A stretch of DNA of 45,231 nucleotides from Candidatus Phyllobacterium onerii (lineage in GTDB: Bacteria > Pseudomonadota > Alphaproteobacteria > Rhizobiales > Rhizobiaceae). The notes under the pieces were generated by a model. It saw only the letters and a list, made by a program, of their open reading frames with translations, did not search any database and was not told where the DNA came from. The translations under genes and the position numbers were made by a program. This document shows positions 26,077-36,267 of the stretch, piece after piece (within the stretch, counting starts at the first letter, position 1; every line of letters starts with the position of its first letter). The stretch is taken from positions 1 through 45,231 of the forward strand of contig NZ_JAQMHX010000023.1 of the NCBI RefSeq assembly GCF_028331445.1, given 5' to 3'.

Positions 26077-26200
26077 GATCTACAGATGTTGGCAAAGGAG
26101 CTCGGAAGAAACAACCGCCATGCACAATTGGCACCGAAGCTGAAGTGCTCGGCCTGTGGATCAAAGCAGCTTGGGCTCAGTGCGACGCCGGATTGATCAT
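26077..26200 (+). pseudogene. remnant of a small protein with a zinc-ribbon-like Cys pair
   Basis: A short frame reads DLQMLAKELGRNNRHAQLAP, then KLKCSACGSKQLGLSVTPD and a stop. The ending P-KLKCSACGSKxLxLxVxP resembles the C-terminus of small conserved rhizobial proteins. The N-terminal half with the matching Cys pair is not found upstream in any frame. It is treated as a relic between iorB and the GlxA-like remnant. Confidence 0.4.
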
Positions 26201-26311
26201 GGTGTGGCAGCGCGCCTTGCAAGCATTTTACCGTCCGTTGTTGCAATCGAAAATTTGAAACGTTTGTTGTCTTAAAAGGGAAATCTATCGGCCTGTCACG
26301 CCGAAAATCTA

Positions 26312-26947
26312 ACCTCCTTATGGAATGGCCGGAGCCATGTCTGTGCCGAGGCGAACGTCCTGCCGGAGAACCAGTGTTGTGTCAGCTGGCTTCACACCGA
26401 GGAGTTTGGAGAGGAGTTTACGGAGTTTTCGGCGGATTCGATCAGCCTCTATCGGGCCAACGGCAGACACTATACCTGCGCAGGGGGAATGGGCTCGGGG
26501 TATCTTGGTCTGGAAATCATCACCGCAGAACTTGGTGAAGAACTTGCGAGAAAATGTGCCTCAATATTGATGATCCCCTTCGAACGTCGGACAAATGAGC
26601 AGCCAGCGCTCATTTTTTCAGGGGTGTCGAACCGGGTTGTTAAGCAAGCGCTGCGGGTTTTTGAAAGAACGATGGAAGACCCCATCAGCATGACAGACGT
26701 TGCCCGACGTATCGGAACAACGCGTCGACAGATGGAAAGAATCTTTAAGGAAGAACTCGGAAAGTCACCTTTGAGAGTGCGGGATCAACTCAGGGTACGA
26801 AAGGCAAAGCAGTTGCTCCTCGAGACTGATCTGAATTTCACCGAAGTTGCCGTCGCTTGCGGACTTTTGGGCATGAAAACACTGAACAGGGCTTTCGCGC
26901 GGGAAGGTGAGGCTTTGCCCAGGGAGCAGCGCGCTTCTCGGCTTTAA
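26312..26947 (+). pseudogene. 5'-truncated GlxA/FtrA-type AraC regulator
   Basis: The frame is open from about 26312 and shows the second half of the DJ-1/PfpI-like domain (SWLHTEEFGEEFTEFSADSI, YTCAGGMGSGYLGLEIITAE), then the AraC domain. The first helix-turn-helix is ISMTDVARRIGTTRRQMERI with GKSPLRVRDQLRVRKAKQLL; the second, NFTEVAVACGLLGMKTLNRA, is somewhat divergent. About 110-120 N-terminal residues expected for this family are missing and no start codon with a ribosome site precedes the homologous part. An internal ATG at 26489 could express only the DNA-binding half. Confidence 0.7.
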
Positions 26948-26979
26948 AGTATCAAACCACGACCGTGTCTCCTGGATTG

Positions 26980-28221
26980 TTAAACTGCAAGCTTCCAAAA
27001 TCTCATCTTGCTCCCATGCCGGGATCTCAGGCCCGCGAGGTAGTCTTCATGAGAATCAATTGGGTTTCGATCCTTGATCGCCGCTGAAAGCCGCTTGGCT
27101 AAAGCTAAATGACGGGCGGCGTGCTTATATCGGGCAGTCCGTGCGCGGTCGAGCGCGAAGTCGATCATTGCACGCAGCGTGATGACTGATGCCAGGGCGT
27201 GTTTATCCCGCAGCACCTCGGCTGCGGATGTCAGGAATTCATAACGGTCACCATCAAGTTCTGCCGCTCTCGAAATTGCAAGCCTCGCCGCGTGATCCAG
27301 CGCTGGCCACGACACCAGGAATGCCAAGGCGCGGTGGACATCCGGATAGTGATCAACGGGGTGGCTGTCTGTGAGATCGGCCATGTTAATGGCGTCGAAC
27401 GCCTCGGCCGTTCGCCCGGCGGCCACCAACTTGCGCGCAATTTCTGCGGCGACCGTCGGCTCTGATCTCGCTTCCTTATTCTGCTGTGCGATGAATGCGT
27501 CGACGTCTCCTTGAGCATCGGCGATCTGTTCCAGAGCCGTACGTATGGTGCGATCGCGTTTTCGGAGATTGAGGATGTCCTCATAGGATACTCTGGCATC
27601 GCTTCGGCCGTCAGTTCCTGGCAGAATGTCCTCGACGTGCTTTGACCATTCCACAAATAGCATCTTCAAATGGTCAAGACCCTCCAAGCCGAGGGCGGGC
27701 GCTAGCACCTCTATCAGCGTATCGTACTGGCCATAATCGTTCTGCTGCAAGGCACTGAAGGCGCGGTCCGCCAGGCGACGCGGGTTCTGTTCCGCTGCCA
27801 TTGCGATCACGCCCAGATCCGTCAAAGCGTGACGGAAAATGGCCATGATCGTCCCATTGCTGTCGGCGCAACGACCAAAGACCGAGTGGGCCACCCCCAT
27901 AAAGCGCCACATCACTTCCAGCGCTTCATCCACGTCGCTTCCGGCAATTGTTTCGGCGATGACACGACGCTGGGTGTCGAGATCGCTTTTGAGCGCTTTG
28001 ACCCGCCGCCAGCCAATCTTCGATTTTGACCGATCAATGGATGACAGACGCTTGGCTACTTCCCGGGCGACCTCTTCGCCGCTCTGCATTCCCGCAAGTT
28101 CTATCCGCAAACGTCGTTTGTTGGCTGCGCTTCCCGTACTGATATCGATCAGCAACGCGGCCAGCCTTTCAGCGCCGAGCGCCTCAAGATTTTTTGCGTT
28201 CAATGTCGTCTTTGATGCCAC
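26980..28221 (-). CDS. DUF6880 family protein
   Basis: 413 residues from a GTG start with AGGAA upstream on the minus strand. The opening ASKTTLNAKNLEALGAERLA, then LAALLIDISTGSAANKRRLR, is the signature that I associate with DUF6880 proteins. The rest is a helical solenoid of Ala/Leu pairs (ALEVMWRFMGVAHSVFGRC, RKLVAAGRTAEAFDAI, RAAELDGDRYEFLTSAAEVL). There is no signal peptide or catalytic motif. Such proteins are cytosolic, and a TPR/HEAT-like scaffold role is plausible but unproven. The gene appears intact, unlike its neighbours. Confidence 0.8.
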   Translation of the reverse strand: MASKTTLNAKNLEALGAERLAALLIDISTGSAANKRRLRIELAGMQSGEEVAREVAKRLSSIDRSKSKIGWRRVKALKSDLDTQRRVIAETIAGSDVDEALEVMWRFMGVAHSVFGRCADSNGTIMAIFRHALTDLGVIAMAAEQNPRRLADRAFSALQQNDYGQYDTLIEVLAPALGLEGLDHLKMLFVEWSKHVEDILPGTDGRSDARVSYEDILNLRKRDRTIRTALEQIADAQGDVDAFIAQQNKEARSEPTVAAEIARKLVAAGRTAEAFDAINMADLTDSHPVDHYPDVHRALAFLVSWPALDHAARLAISRAAELDGDRYEFLTSAAEVLRDKHALASVITLRAMIDFALDRARTARYKHAARHLALAKRLSAAIKDRNPIDSHEDYLAGLRSRHGSKMRFWKLAV

Positions 28222-29057
28222 TTGTTGTTCCTGCGTTCCTCGTCGTCGAGACCTTACAGGCGTTGATGGGCCGGGCCAACGATCCTCGGAAAATCGTCTA
28301 AATCAGAGTACCATCACCGCGGGGGGAGCGCCGCAATCTACGCAATTACTGCGATGAATTTGAAGGCCGTGCCATTGTCCCGTTGCCGAAACTGATTCCT
28401 CGGTCGTATCCGCAGCTGCCGTCCAATAAGCGCGAACGGCGCTGCTGCCATTAACCCGACGGCGACGCAAATCATCAACGACGGTCCGATGCCAGCCCAT
28501 GCATGATGAGGCGAATACAAATGGTGCGGTCTAGGAGTATCAACCAAGGTTCAGTGCTTCGATACCAGTGTATAATTCAAAACCCCTACATTTTCGCCCA
28601 CCATTACTGCCGCGAGACGGTGGCTTTGGGTAAGCATCGTCTCAATAACTGATAGCAACCGCCTGGTGCGCGGGCCAAATGATCGGAACGCAAATGAGAG
28701 ATAATCCAAACGACAAAAACGGACAGCGTGATTGGAGTCATTCCGCGAGACTGATCTTCGGCAGGCCATGAACAAGGCCTTCTATAGCAGCGACGACCCT
28801 TCGAAGCAGGGGTACGACCGATGACGTTGGAAAGCTTGTTTTCCGCAGGCGCGGTCGTTGCGATATCCTCGTTACTTTGCGTTGTTTTCACGGAGCAGCG
28901 CTTGTGCCTCCGCAGGACATCACTCAAGAGCAATCGAGTTGCGAGAATGGACTGACGGGTCCAAGATATGCGAACAATATCCAAGACATCATGAGTCGCT
29001 TTGAGTTTTGCTGTGCCAGTCAGATTGTCGACGAACACTCAAATCTAAGGTCGTTCA
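28222..29057. other. 836-bp intergenic region
   Basis: Only weak open frames are present. The best is on the minus strand at 28338-28547 from a TTG, with one hydrophobic segment (GPSLMICVAVGLMAAAPFAL); it lacks a ribosome site and I cannot assign it. The rest shows no motifs on either strand. Confidence 0.35.
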
Positions 29058-29504
29058 ATGAATATCGAAGTGCAAGACGCGAGTTTTCTGGTCCATCAGA
29101 AATTGCATCTGATCGCGAGTTCAGAAATTCGTTTCAATCCTGACCCTGAGCGACAAAGGATTGTCGGTCACCGCGTCAGATGTTTCAAGGGCAAGCTCCC
29201 ATCCGGCGAGTTGATCGAACTAACAGTCGCACCAAGACTTGAATTGGACTCGGAACTGAGGATTTTTACCGAGCAATCGGCAAAGTTCCATGCCGAAATC
29301 TGGGTTACGGATGGCAGTGTGCGCGCCGATGTTAAAGTGAGCCACAACGCTCCCACGCTGATCACAATCGATAACGAACTGATAACCGTCCTGGCTGAGT
29401 TGCATCGCACTGCTGTTGCGGCGAATAGGCTCCCATTCTCCTTTGATGGCCGCCATGTCTCGAGGGAGGAGGTCAGTTTTTTGCGTCAAAGCAGACTTTG
29501 GTGA
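29058..29504 (+). CDS. hypothetical protein
   Basis: 148 residues starting MNIEVQDASFLVHQKLHLIA, cytosolic, with mixed beta and helix (GKLPSGELIELTVAPRLELD, FHAEIWVTDGSVRADVKVSH). AAGG lies 7 nt before the ATG. No Cys and no signal peptide. Codon use is like that of the intact neighbours, and the pattern of alternating hydrophobic strands looks like real coding sequence, but I do not recognise the family. Confidence 0.55.
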   Translation: MNIEVQDASFLVHQKLHLIASSEIRFNPDPERQRIVGHRVRCFKGKLPSGELIELTVAPRLELDSELRIFTEQSAKFHAEIWVTDGSVRADVKVSHNAPTLITIDNELITVLAELHRTAVAANRLPFSFDGRHVSREEVSFLRQSRLW

Positions 29505-29945
29505 CGGTTATTGCCGAATTCTGCGAATTGAATTGAAATGAACAACGGGCACATTTTGGCAAATATGAGCCACCCATTTTACCAGTGACAATTGAATCGC
29601 GCCGCTTAGGAAAGCCCCGGAACATTTGTTCTATTTCCGAGGCGGCAGAGTATCTGATGATGAAGTGGTGACAATGACAATCAACGCCGCCCACGGGATT
29701 ATTTGCTCGAGTATGGCACCCCACAGGAATTGGGCTTGCGTCGAGCAAGCGAAGGCAGTTCTCAGTTTGGAGAGCTATACTGTCCCCACGGAAGTACCGT
29801 TGCAAGCAATATCGGAAAACTTCATTTTCAGAGTGAGAGCAGAACGTTTGTCGAGCCAGATGGCCCCGACCGGATCAGGTATCGCGACCCGGTCACGTTT
29901 TCGGAACCCTCAAGGCCCACGATATTCATGCAACGGAAACCGCGG
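29505..29945. other. 441-bp stretch without a recognisable gene
   Basis: Short plus-strand frames around 29626-29963 have no motif, no good start and odd composition. I see nothing to support a gene here. Confidence 0.35.
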
Positions 29946-30452
29946 TCATTCACAGTAGTCTAGCGGGGTATTCCAGTAGAAGGGATATTCGCAGGAATAG
30001 AACCCGAAATTATCGTCGCGGCGAAAATCCCGGAAGTGCTCCCTTCGTCCTTCGAACCGATTGTGGTGTGCCGCAAAGCCGCGTCCGTTGCCGAAGATGC
30101 CACCCGACCGGAAGACACCACCGTCAGATCGCGGGGCTACATTGCCGCGGTCTCCTCCGAAATTGCGGCCGATACCATGATCGCCCCTGCCAAAACCGCC
30201 GAAGCCTCGGCCGCCGGAAAATCCATGGCCTGCCCCAAATCCATGGCCTCCGCCAAATCCGCCGCCGCCGTGACCGCCACCGCTCACGAAGCCGCCACCA
30301 CCGAATCCGCCGCTATGGCTGCCGCCTCCGTGACCTCCACCACCGCCGTGACCGCCACCGCCGCCACCGCGCGCCATCGATTCAGTCGCCGAGCCGACGG
30401 CCACCATTGCGCCCAAGGCCAGTACTGCCAAGGCTGTTACAGATTTTCTCAT
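29946..30452 (-). CDS. Gly-rich exported protein with Cys-containing tail
   Basis: 168 residues. The signal peptide (MRKSVTALAVLALGAMVAVG, cleaved near SMARG) is preceded by AGGAG. A low-complexity GGGGGHGGGG region (residues ~30-105) follows, then a basic, aromatic stretch (HHNRFEGRREHFRDFRRDDN). The tail FYSCEYPFYWNTPLDYCE carries two Cys, probably a disulfide in the periplasm or outside the cell. The signal and the YxSCxxPF...YC tail recur in the next gene (30699-31028), so the two are paralogues in tandem. Function unknown. Confidence 0.75.
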   Translation of the reverse strand: MRKSVTALAVLALGAMVAVGSATESMARGGGGGGHGGGGGHGGGSHSGGFGGGGFVSGGGHGGGGFGGGHGFGAGHGFSGGRGFGGFGRGDHGIGRNFGGDRGNVAPRSDGGVFRSGGIFGNGRGFAAHHNRFEGRREHFRDFRRDDNFGFYSCEYPFYWNTPLDYCE

Positions 30453-30698
30453 GATTTCACTCCTAGACTTGGTAGCTTCCGCAACTAAAACGGAGGCAAA
30501 CCCAAATATGGGAGCGGCGGTGCGAAGCTTTAATTATACGATGGTTTCGGTAGATGTAGTCTTATGGCTTAATCGCTATTGTCGAGGACTTTCCGTCGGG
30601 AAAAGGGGAAGGTCACGTACTGACATCAATACCCTCCTTACCCACCCAAAGCGATCGAATGGTTTCAACACACCGCAGAGCGTCTTCCGTTGCGGGCA

Positions 30699-31028
30699 TC
30701 AATATCCGCAGTAATAAGGATCACCGCCCCCGAAGACAAACGGGAACCCACATGAATAGTAGGGATTGTCCCAATAGTAGCCGCGGTGCCTGAAATGCCG
30801 GAAGTGACCCCGGTTGTGAAAACTGTGGCGTTCGAACCGGCCGCGGTGGCCGCGAAAGCCGCCGAAGTGATGGCCACCGTGGAAGCCGTGGTTCCTGAAG
30901 ATTTGGTAACCGCCGCCGTGGTGGCCGCCATGACCTCCGTGACCGCGGGCCATTGATTCCGTCGCCGAGCCCAACGCCATTGCCACGCCCAAGGCGGCAA
31001 CGGCCAGGATTGATACCGATTTTCGCAT
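30699..31028 (-). CDS. Gly/His-rich exported protein with Cys-containing tail
   Basis: 109 residues, tandem paralogue of 29946-30452. The signal peptide MRKSVSILAVAALGVAMALG is cleaved near SMARG. The middle is His/Gly/Phe/Arg-rich (HGGHHFGGFRGHRGRFERH), which could bind metal ions. The tail YYSCGFPFVFGGGDPYYCGY has the same two-Cys pattern. AGGAG lies 7-8 nt before the ATG. The 246-bp gap to the next gene downstream holds no other gene. Function unknown. Confidence 0.75.
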   Translation of the reverse strand: MRKSVSILAVAALGVAMALGSATESMARGHGGHGGHHGGGYQIFRNHGFHGGHHFGGFRGHRGRFERHSFHNRGHFRHFRHRGYYWDNPYYSCGFPFVFGGGDPYYCGY

Positions 31029-31707
31029 GATTTGCTCCTGATTATTGCTTCATTTCTTTGAGGGCATATCCGGACTTAGGGACGCTCGGCGGGGAGCGGT
31101 ATCATACGTTGGTTTTACGAGCCTTAGACCTAAGCGAGCAAGCGACGGCGTCAACATCGCAGCGCGGCCAGCGCTGTTGCGCGGTCCTGTGTTTCCGGAC
31201 GATGCAGTACGTTTGTCCAATTTACGAGTTGTCCGCGCAATCCAATTGCCATTGCAACAGTGCAGGATACTTCCGACTGCTTGACCACTTGTTGCCGCGG
31301 CCGTGGCGTCTCCTCCCTGCCACGGCAACCTGTAGCTGCTGTCCCAGAAGTGAAGGTGATTTGCAGGATGGAACCCGAACCTCTCGTGTTAATGCGCCGT
31401 AAACACTTCGGCTGGCGTTGAGATGAGGGCGGCATGCATTTCAAGAGTCTCCAGACCCGATAAAAATAAGTGACGAATGGAAGCGACCGATATGATTGTC
31501 CAATTTCCGGCCCGTCTGAGCAATTCGACAAGGACTTCTCAATGCTATCGTCGATGTCAAAATCGAGATGGAATGGAATGTTGAACATGCTTTCGGAGCG
31601 ACCCGAATATGAAGTTCCGCCGCTTCGGGTGTCATGTCAATGAGAGTCGCACCTAGTTCGCTGGCCCAGTCCAATACTACCCTGACTAATGTTGCCGGTC
31701 AGCGCCC
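31029..31707. other. 679-bp region upstream of the RND pump
   Basis: Minus-strand frames such as 31441-31674 (MDWASELGATLIDMTPEAAE) and 31151-31588 look like broken coding sequence, but I cannot identify them. No regulator gene for the pump is found here. The pump promoter must lie in this region. Confidence 0.35.
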
Positions 31708-34700
31708 ATGGGTATAGTTCGGTTCGCACTGAGGTTTCCGCACACTTTCTATGTATTGGCTGGCTTGATACTGTTTTTGGGCGGCGTCGCCAGCTATTCG
31801 ATGCGGACGGATATCTTTCCCGAGATCAATATTCCGGTGGTGACGGTGGTCTGGAGCTACATCGGTCTCAGCACTCCGGAGATGGAACAGCGCGTCACCA
31901 CCTATAGCCAGTATGCAATCAGCGCCAACGTGAGCGGGATCAAGAATATCGAAGCGCAGACGCTGAGCGGACTGTCGGTTCAGAAGATTTATTTTCAGGA
32001 GGACGTCAATCTGGACCTGGCGATTGCCCAGATCGTCTCCGCCACAAACTCGGTCCGCGCCCTCCTGCCTCCGGGAATCCAGGCACCGCTCGTCGTGCAG
32101 TTCAACGCATCAAGCGTGCCCGTCCTGCAGATCAGCCTGAGCTCCGATACCCTTAACGAGCAGCAGCTTTACGACTATGGCATCTATCGCATACGCCAGC
32201 AGTTGGCACCGATAGCTGGCCTCACGCTGCCGACACCTGCGGGCGGCAAATACCGCCAGATCATGGTAGATCTCGACCCTTCGAAGCTACTTGCCAAGGG
32301 TCTTACGCCACTTGACGTCGTCAATGCTGTCAACACGCAGAACCTGACATTGCCGTCGGGCACGGCCAAGATCGGCAATACCCAATATGTGGTACGAACC
32401 AATGCGACACCCGCTTCAATCGACGAACTCAACGACATTCCGGTCAAGGTCGTCAATGGAGCGACGGTTTTTATAAAGGACGTAGGTCAGGTACATGACG
32501 GCTGGCTCATTCAGCAAAATATCGTGCGCGAGGACGGCCGCCGATCAGTGCTTCTTAGCGTCATCAAGAACGGTAACGCGTCCACGCTTGAAGTGGTAAA
32601 CTCAGTCCGGAAGGCGCTCGTCACCGCGCGTGCCTCCGCGCCGCCCGGCATGGAGATAAAGGAAATCTTCGACCAATCGGTATTCGTCAAGCAGTCCATT
32701 GCGGGTGTGCTACGCGAAGGTGCCATTGCCGCGGCCCTTACTGCACTTATGATCCTTGTGTTCCTGGGATCGTGGCGTTCGACACTGGTCGTCATGATAA
32801 CGATACCGCTCGCGATCCTGTCGTCGATCGTCGTTCTGTATTTCCTCGGCGAGACGCTCAACACCATGACACTGGGCGGCCTCGCGCTGGCGGTAGGCAT
32901 CCTCGTTGACGATTCGACTGTGACGATTGAGAACACCCACCGTTTGCTGACGGAGGAGGGGCAATCACTTCCGCAGGCAACGCTGCATGGTGCTGCAGGC
33001 ATTGCGGTGCCGACGCTGGTTTCGACCTTGGCGATCAGCTGCGTGTTTACCTCGGTGGTGTTCCTTGAAGGGCCGGCAAAGTATCTTTTCACCCCACTCG
33101 GGCTTGCCGTCGTATTCGCCATGCTGGCCTCCTATGGCCTTTCGAGAACGCTCACCCCGATCTCCATCGGCTTGTTGCTCAAGAGCGAGCACCATGGTGC
33201 GCCAAGTTCCCGCTTTCAGGCGAGGTTCGATCACGGCTTCGAGGCGATGCGCGTCCGTTACGTGGGACTGCTGACGTTGCTGCTGACGCGGCGGCTGATC
33301 ATGCCGGTCGTGGCAATCCTGATCCTTGCCCTTGGCGCAACATTGTCGATTTTTGTCGGCCGGGACTTTTACCCCGTAATCGACGGCGGGCAGATCCAGC
33401 TTCACGTCCGTGCACCTGCCGGAACACGGATAGAGGCGACCGAACGCATCTTCCAGCAAGTCGAGGACAAGATACGAGAAATAGTCCCAGAGAGCGACCG
33501 GGAGTTGATCGTCGACAATATAGGCCTGCCCGCACGGTCGTATAACCTAGCCTTCAGCGACGGCTCGACGATCGGCGTCAATGACGGGGTCATTCTCGTT
33601 GCCCTCAAACCCGGCCATGCGCCGACTGCTGGGTACCTGCGCAAGTTGCGGTTGGCGCTGCCGCAGGCCTTTCCTGATGTCCTCTTCTATTTCCAGTCGG
33701 CCGATATCGTCACGCAGATTCTCAATTTTGGTCTCCCTGCACAAATCAATGTCCGCACGGTCGGGTACGACCGTGTCAAGAACCTGCAGGTTGCAACAGA
33801 GCTGCGTCGCCGTATTGCCGCCATTCCCGGTATCGTGGATGCCCATCTGCAACAGGAGGTTAATGCACCGGAGTTCAATACGGTGATCGACCGTACCCGG
33901 GCAGCTCAGCTCGGGCTCAATGCAAACACCATCGCCAGCAACATCAACGTGAGCCTGAGTTCCTCGGAGCAGGTGACGCCCAATTTTTGGACAGACCCCG
34001 CAAGCGGCATTCCCTACTACTTGGCGGTTCAAACTCCTGAGTCAAAAATCAGTTCGCTGAATGACCTCGGAAATACGCCCGTCTCAACGGCCATATCTTC
34101 ATCCGGAAACCAGATCCCCGGACTTCTCAGCAACGTTGCAACGTTCAAACGAGGGGGCATTTCGACCAACAGCAACCAGGCGAACATCCAGCCTCTGTAT
34201 GAGGTCTTCGCCAGCGTGCAGGGCCGCGACCTCGGCACCGTTGCAAGCCAGATCAACGCCATCGTCACTGATATGCAAAAGCAGCTATCCCCAGGAAATA
34301 CCATTCAGGTAGCAGGCCAGATTCAGAGTATGAACGATGCGTTCGTCGATCTTGGTATTGGTCTGCTGTTCGCTGCCGTGTTCGTTTACATGCTGATGGT
34401 GGTGAACTACCAGAATTTTGGGGATCCGTTTGTCGTGATCCTGGCGTTGCCGGCAACCTTGTGCGGCATTCTCACCATGCTCTTCATAACTGGAACGACC
34501 CTCAACGTACCCTCGCTGATGGGAGCAATCATGGCGGTCGGTGTTGCCTCGGCAAATTCCATCTTGCTTGTGACCTTCGCCAGGGAGCAGCAACTATCGG
34601 GCAAATCCGCTCATCAAGCCGCCATCGACGCCGGACACACCCGTATCAGACCCGTGTTGATGACCGCAGCTGCGATGATTGTCGGCATGATCCCCATGGC

Positions 34701-34872
34701 CATCGGCGGCCCCGGCGAGGAACAGAACGCCGCGTTGGCCCGCGCCGTTATCGGAGGTCTGCTGTTCGCAACTCCCACGACGCTCCTTTTCGTGCCTTAC
34801 CTCTTCGCAGTGCTCCGCAGCGGACAGGATGGCAAGACCGCTCATGGCGTATTTAGGGAGGACCTCACATGA
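31708..34872 (+). CDS. RND-family efflux permease
   Basis: 1054 residues, full length, with the two-fold RND architecture: TM1 (FYVLAGLILFLGG), a large periplasmic loop, TM2-7, a second loop and TM8-12. TM4 carries the paired acidic residues in AVGILVDDSTVTIENTHRLL, as in proton-driven pumps, and the TM10-11 region reads MAVGVASANSILLVTFAREQ. RTDIFPEINIPVVTVVWSY and GPGEEQNAALARAVIGGLLF are typical. It is an inner-membrane proton/drug or solvent antiporter. The adaptor gene follows in a 4-nt overlap (ATGA), but that adaptor is frameshifted, and no outer-membrane channel is encoded. The permease is therefore likely non-functional in a complete pump unless another adaptor serves it. Confidence 0.93.
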   Translation: MGIVRFALRFPHTFYVLAGLILFLGGVASYSMRTDIFPEINIPVVTVVWSYIGLSTPEMEQRVTTYSQYAISANVSGIKNIEAQTLSGLSVQKIYFQEDVNLDLAIAQIVSATNSVRALLPPGIQAPLVVQFNASSVPVLQISLSSDTLNEQQLYDYGIYRIRQQLAPIAGLTLPTPAGGKYRQIMVDLDPSKLLAKGLTPLDVVNAVNTQNLTLPSGTAKIGNTQYVVRTNATPASIDELNDIPVKVVNGATVFIKDVGQVHDGWLIQQNIVREDGRRSVLLSVIKNGNASTLEVVNSVRKALVTARASAPPGMEIKEIFDQSVFVKQSIAGVLREGAIAAALTALMILVFLGSWRSTLVVMITIPLAILSSIVVLYFLGETLNTMTLGGLALAVGILVDDSTVTIENTHRLLTEEGQSLPQATLHGAAGIAVPTLVSTLAISCVFTSVVFLEGPAKYLFTPLGLAVVFAMLASYGLSRTLTPISIGLLLKSEHHGAPSSRFQARFDHGFEAMRVRYVGLLTLLLTRRLIMPVVAILILALGATLSIFVGRDFYPVIDGGQIQLHVRAPAGTRIEATERIFQQVEDKIREIVPESDRELIVDNIGLPARSYNLAFSDGSTIGVNDGVILVALKPGHAPTAGYLRKLRLALPQAFPDVLFYFQSADIVTQILNFGLPAQINVRTVGYDRVKNLQVATELRRRIAAIPGIVDAHLQQEVNAPEFNTVIDRTRAAQLGLNANTIASNINVSLSSSEQVTPNFWTDPASGIPYYLAVQTPESKISSLNDLGNTPVSTAISSSGNQIPGLLSNVATFKRGGISTNSNQANIQPLYEVFASVQGRDLGTVASQINAIVTDMQKQLSPGNTIQVAGQIQSMNDAFVDLGIGLLFAAVFVYMLMVVNYQNFGDPFVVILALPATLCGILTMLFITGTTLNVPSLMGAIMAVGVASANSILLVTFAREQQLSGKSAHQAAIDAGHTRIRPVLMTAAAMIVGMIPMAIGGPGEEQNAALARAVIGGLLFATPTTLLFVPYLFAVLRSGQDGKTAHGVFREDLT

Positions 34873-36124
34873 AACCTCCCAAACCCTCGAAACGACACGA
34901 CAGCCAGATCAAGGATCCGCAACCGCAAACATCACGCAGAGGGGGTGGTCGGCTCGTTGGACTTGGCACTCTGCTTGTGCTCGTCGCATTGCTCTGCTTC
35001 GGCGCATGGAAATATCATTCGCGGGCCCAAGACGTTAACGCTACTCACAACCAGCTCCAGAATTTTGTGCCTACCGTGCACGTTGCCGAGATAAAGGCGA
35101 GTGGTAACTCGTCAAACGTCATTCTGCCTGCAACGACGTCAGCCTTCCAGGATATTCAGGTCTTCGCACGCGCCAGCGGTTACATCGAACAGCGCGAGGT
35201 CGATATCGGCGATCACGTAAAGAAAGGCCAGTTGCTGGCCAAGATTGCGGTGCCGGAATTGGATGATCAAATTCTGGAGGCGCAGGCTACGTTGGGACAG
35301 CTGCAGGCAACGCTCAAACAGGCGCAGGCCAATGCAGACCTTGCGCAGGTGACGTGGGACCGCGACAAGACGCTCGTTACCAAAGGCTGGGATACCCAGC
35401 AGCAGGGCACTATCGATGTCGAGACCGTGAAGGCACAAGAGGCGACCGTGGGTGTAGCCCAGGCCAATGTGAAGGCACAGCAGGACCAACTCCAGGTTCT
35501 CAACCAGCAAAAGCTCTATCAACAGGTCGTCGCACCTTTTGACGGAATCATCACCCAGCGCAACATCGACAAGGGCAGCCTTGTGCAGGCCGACACGACC
35601 AGCGGCACCTTCATGTTCGCCCTGATGCAGGACGACGTCATCCGCACGCAGGTCTTCGTGCCACAGGACGCGGCGTTCGGGATCAGCCCCGGCGACAAAA
35701 CGATCATCCATGTTCCCGAAATCCCGGGTCGTGTTTTCACCGGAACGGTGACGCGAATGTCGGACTCGCTGCAGCCGGGCACCCGCACTTTGCTGGCCGA
35801 AATCGATGTGCCCAATACGGACGGCTGCTCGAACCAGGCATTTACTGCACCGTCGAGCTGCAAATCCCCAGCAAGACGGCCAGTTTTTCAGTCCCGTCCG
35901 AGGCACTTATCTTCAATTCCGACGGGTTGCAGGTGGCAGTTGTCGAGAATGGTGTCGTTCATTTGAGGAAGATATCAGTGGCAAGGGATTTGGGAACGAC
36001 CATTGAAGTCAACGACGGCCTCAAACCAGGCGACAAGGTCATCCGCAACCCGCCCGTGCAACTGGTCGAAGGCACCAAAGTCAGCGTCGCCGCCGCCCCC
36101 GTCCCCGTTAAACCAGCGCGATAG
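34869..36124 (+). pseudogene. RND periplasmic adaptor (HlyD/MFP family), frameshifted
   Basis: Residues ~1-320 read well: membrane anchor GTLLVLVALLCFGAWKY, lipoyl half RASGYIEQREVDIGDHVKKG, an alpha-hairpin with AQATLGQLQATLKQAQANAD, then APFDGIITQRNIDKGSLVQ and TVTRMSDSLQPGTRTLLAEI. After DVPNTDG near 35825 the frame breaks. The true C-terminus continues in another frame as EPGIYCTVELQIPSKTASFS through ALIFNSDGLQVAVVENGVV to VPVKPAR and a stop at 36124. A single missing base explains it. The broken protein lacks the membrane-proximal domain. It overlaps the permease gene by 4 nt. Confidence 0.85.
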
Positions 36125-36267
36125 TGGACAGGGCCGTGGTAACCACGAATACGCTTCGAACGTTCCAGCTCCGCCGCTACGCTTCAATCCTGGAACCTAT
36201 GACGTCTGTTATTCCTATTCAAACCCGATTTGATATGGCCGCTATATTCGGTAGGAAGGTTAAAGTT

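Noticed and set aside
28338..28547. Small membrane protein on the minus strand
   Set aside because: One hydrophobic segment is visible, but the start is a TTG without a ribosome site and no homologous family is recognised.
30036..30488. Periodic GCCACCGCC-like pattern resembling a CRISPR or tandem array
   Set aside because: It is the codon-level repeat of Gly/His residues in the minus-strand Gly-rich protein; there are no fixed repeats with unique spacers.
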